Shown piece after piece: positions 7,146-7,895 of a stretch of 7,895 bases of DNA (positions are counted from its first letter, which is position 1; each line of letters begins with the position of its first letter). The stretch is taken from positions 1 to 7,895 of the forward strand of contig DFES01000003.1 of the NCBI GenBank assembly GCA_002369175.1, read 5' to 3'. The notes beneath the pieces are model-generated. The model saw only the letters and a list, made by a program, of their open reading frames with translations. It was not told where the DNA came from and did no database searches. The position numbers were made by a program, and so were the translations under genes. This DNA comes from Selenomonadaceae bacterium UBA3796 (GTDB lineage: Bacteria; Bacillota; Negativicutes; Selenomonadales; Selenomonadaceae).

Positions 7146-7148
7146 CGC

Positions 7149-7177
7149 TTGCAAATTCCGTTCATTTGTGATAGTAT
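7149..7177 (+). promoter_or_regulatory. Promoter of the pheS T-box leader
   Basis: TTGCAA at 7149-7154 and TAGTAT at 7172-7177 are separated by exactly 17 bp, and TGA just before the -10 supplies an extended -10 element. Each hexamer matches four of six consensus bases. It begins four bases after the stop of the exported-protein gene and predicts a start near 7184, just upstream of T-box stem I. No terminator separates it from the upstream gene, so some read-through into the leader is possible. Confidence 0.65.
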
Positions 7178-7183
7178 GGCTAC

Positions 7184-7409
7184 ATTATGGCGATGAAGAA
7201 GTGTGGTAGTCCGCTTGTGGCATGTCCAGAGAATCCTGTCGCGGCTGAGAGCAGGAGCGTGCATGTGGATGAAGATTCCCTTTGGAGCTTTTCGGTGAAG
7301 TGGTGATGTGTAGCCGGGACGTGTGGCAGCGTTAATGCTTGAAGAGTATCAATTAGGGTGGTACCGCGAAATGACCTTCGCCCCTTTCCGGGTGAAGGTT
7401 TTATTATTT
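7184..7409 (+). ncRNA. T-box leader (tRNA-Phe sensing) controlling pheS
   Basis: The leader binds uncharged tRNA and then lets transcription continue into pheS. Stem I shows the AGAGA element at 7228-7232, a distal helix TCCTG/CAGGA (7234-7238 with 7252-7256) enclosing GGCTGAGAG, a 3' specifier side with TTC at 7276-7278, and the TTTGGAGC block at 7281-7288. A small stem III, AGCG/TGCT around TTAA, lies at 7328-7339. The conserved T-box AGGGTGGTACCGCG is at 7355-7368. The antiterminator pairs AGGG (7355-7358) with CCCT (7382-7385) and GCG (7366-7368) with CGC (7379-7381), leaving the bulge TGGTACC. TGGT would pair with an ACCA tRNA end, which fits the A discriminator of tRNA-Phe. The codon after GAA in the specifier loop is not in the usual register, so the specifier is less certain than the class. 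The start is estimated from the promoter. Confidence 0.93.
7374..7409 (+). terminator. T-box intrinsic terminator
   Basis: ACCTTCGCCC (7374-7383) pairs with GGGTGAAGGT (7390-7399), ten pairs including one G-T, around a 6-nt CTTTCC loop. The T-rich run TTTTATTATTT (7399-7409) follows. The 5' arm overlaps the bases used by the antiterminator (7379-7385), so the two folds exclude each other, as expected for this riboswitch class. Confidence 0.92.
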
Positions 7410-7423
7410 GTAGGAGGTTTCCG

Positions 7424-7895
7424 ATGAAAGAGAAAATTGAAAAGCTGAAACGGGATGCCGCAGCGGCAATCAGGGAAAAGGCAGCGAATCTTGGAGAACT
7501 CAATGATATCCGGGTCAAATATCTCGGCAAAAAAGGGGAGCTGACAGCAATCCTGCGTGGAATGAGCCAGCTGAGCTCCGAGGACCGCCCGAAGATCGGA
7601 AAGATTGTCAACGAGGCACGGGCGCAGCTGGAAGCTCTCATCACGGAGAAGAATGAACAGCTCAAGGCCAGGGAACTTGCCGATAAGCTCGCCAAGGAAA
7701 GGATTGACGTGACCCTTCCGGGAAGACAGCGCCCACTGGGGCATCTTCATCCCCTGACCCTCACGATGAACCGCATCAAGGAGATCTTCCTGAACATGGG
7801 ATTCCGTATTGAGGAGGGGCCGGAGATCGAGAAGGATTACTTCAATTTTGAAGCGCTGAACCTTCCCAAGGATCATCCGGCACGTGATATGCAGG
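7424..7895 (+). CDS. pheS: PheS, phenylalanyl-tRNA synthetase alpha subunit (5' part)
   Basis: PheS is the catalytic alpha subunit of the alpha2-beta2 enzyme that charges tRNA-Phe with phenylalanine. The visible 157 codons start at ATG 7424, 6 nt after AGGAGG (7412-7417), and run off the window; the bacterial protein is usually about 340 residues. The N-terminal coiled-coil arm (about 1-90), which contacts tRNA, contains VKYLGKKGELTA. It is followed by LPGRQRPLGHLHPLT, the start of the class II catalytic core, with FRIEEGPEIEKDYFNFEALN and LPKDHPARDMQ. These blocks are characteristic of PheS. The T-box just upstream controls it. pheT is expected downstream but is outside the window. Confidence 0.97.
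   Translation, partial: MKEKIEKLKRDAAAAIREKAANLGELNDIRVKYLGKKGELTAILRGMSQLSSEDRPKIGKIVNEARAQLEALITEKNEQLKARELADKLAKERIDVTLPGRQRPLGHLHPLTLTMNRIKEIFLNMGFRIEEGPEIEKDYFNFEALNLPKDHPARDMQ

Overview
The window looks like the chromosome of a Gram-negative Firmicute, most likely a Negativicute (Selenomonas or a relative). This is inferred from a mix of traits. Firmicute traits are a tRNA-sensing T-box leader in front of pheS, strong purine-rich ribosome binding sites, an acpS-nnr gene pair, and a Clostridia-style hybrid kinase. Diderm traits are a signal-peptide protein with two BamE-like repeats and a flagellar stator pair with MotB carrying an OmpA-type domain. No close match could be searched, so the genus is a guess.

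Layout: positions 1-232 form an AT-rich divergent control region. It holds the first codons of a leftward gene, that gene's extended -10 promoter, a 12-bp palindrome, and the leader of motA. The leader has two small hairpins and motA probably starts at TTG. motA and motB (233-1793) follow with a 4-nt gap and end at a perfect intrinsic terminator. acpS (1844-2215) and nnr (2218-3780) are 2 nt apart and form a housekeeping pair: carrier-protein activation and NAD(P)HX repair. Next is a large membrane-bound hybrid histidine kinase (3844-6615) with sensor, HisKA, ATPase, receiver and Hpt parts in one chain. Its stop codon overlaps the start of a small exported protein (6615-7145). After that come an extended -10 promoter and a complete phenylalanine-type T-box leader with antiterminator and terminator. 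The 5' two fifths or so of pheS (7424 onward) runs off the window.

How they work together: motAB would supply torque for flagella whose other genes lie elsewhere. acpS-nnr is metabolic upkeep. The hybrid kinase and the exported protein are probably co-translated and may be a sensor plus a periplasmic accessory. No output regulator is present, so the phosphorelay must end on a response regulator encoded elsewhere. pheS expression is set by the charging state of tRNA-Phe through the T-box.

Most of the window is ordinary core genome. I see no CRISPR array, transposon, phage gene, tRNA or rRNA. The items most worth a second look are the kinase/exported-protein unit, the unusual register of the T-box specifier, and the terminator set just before acpS.
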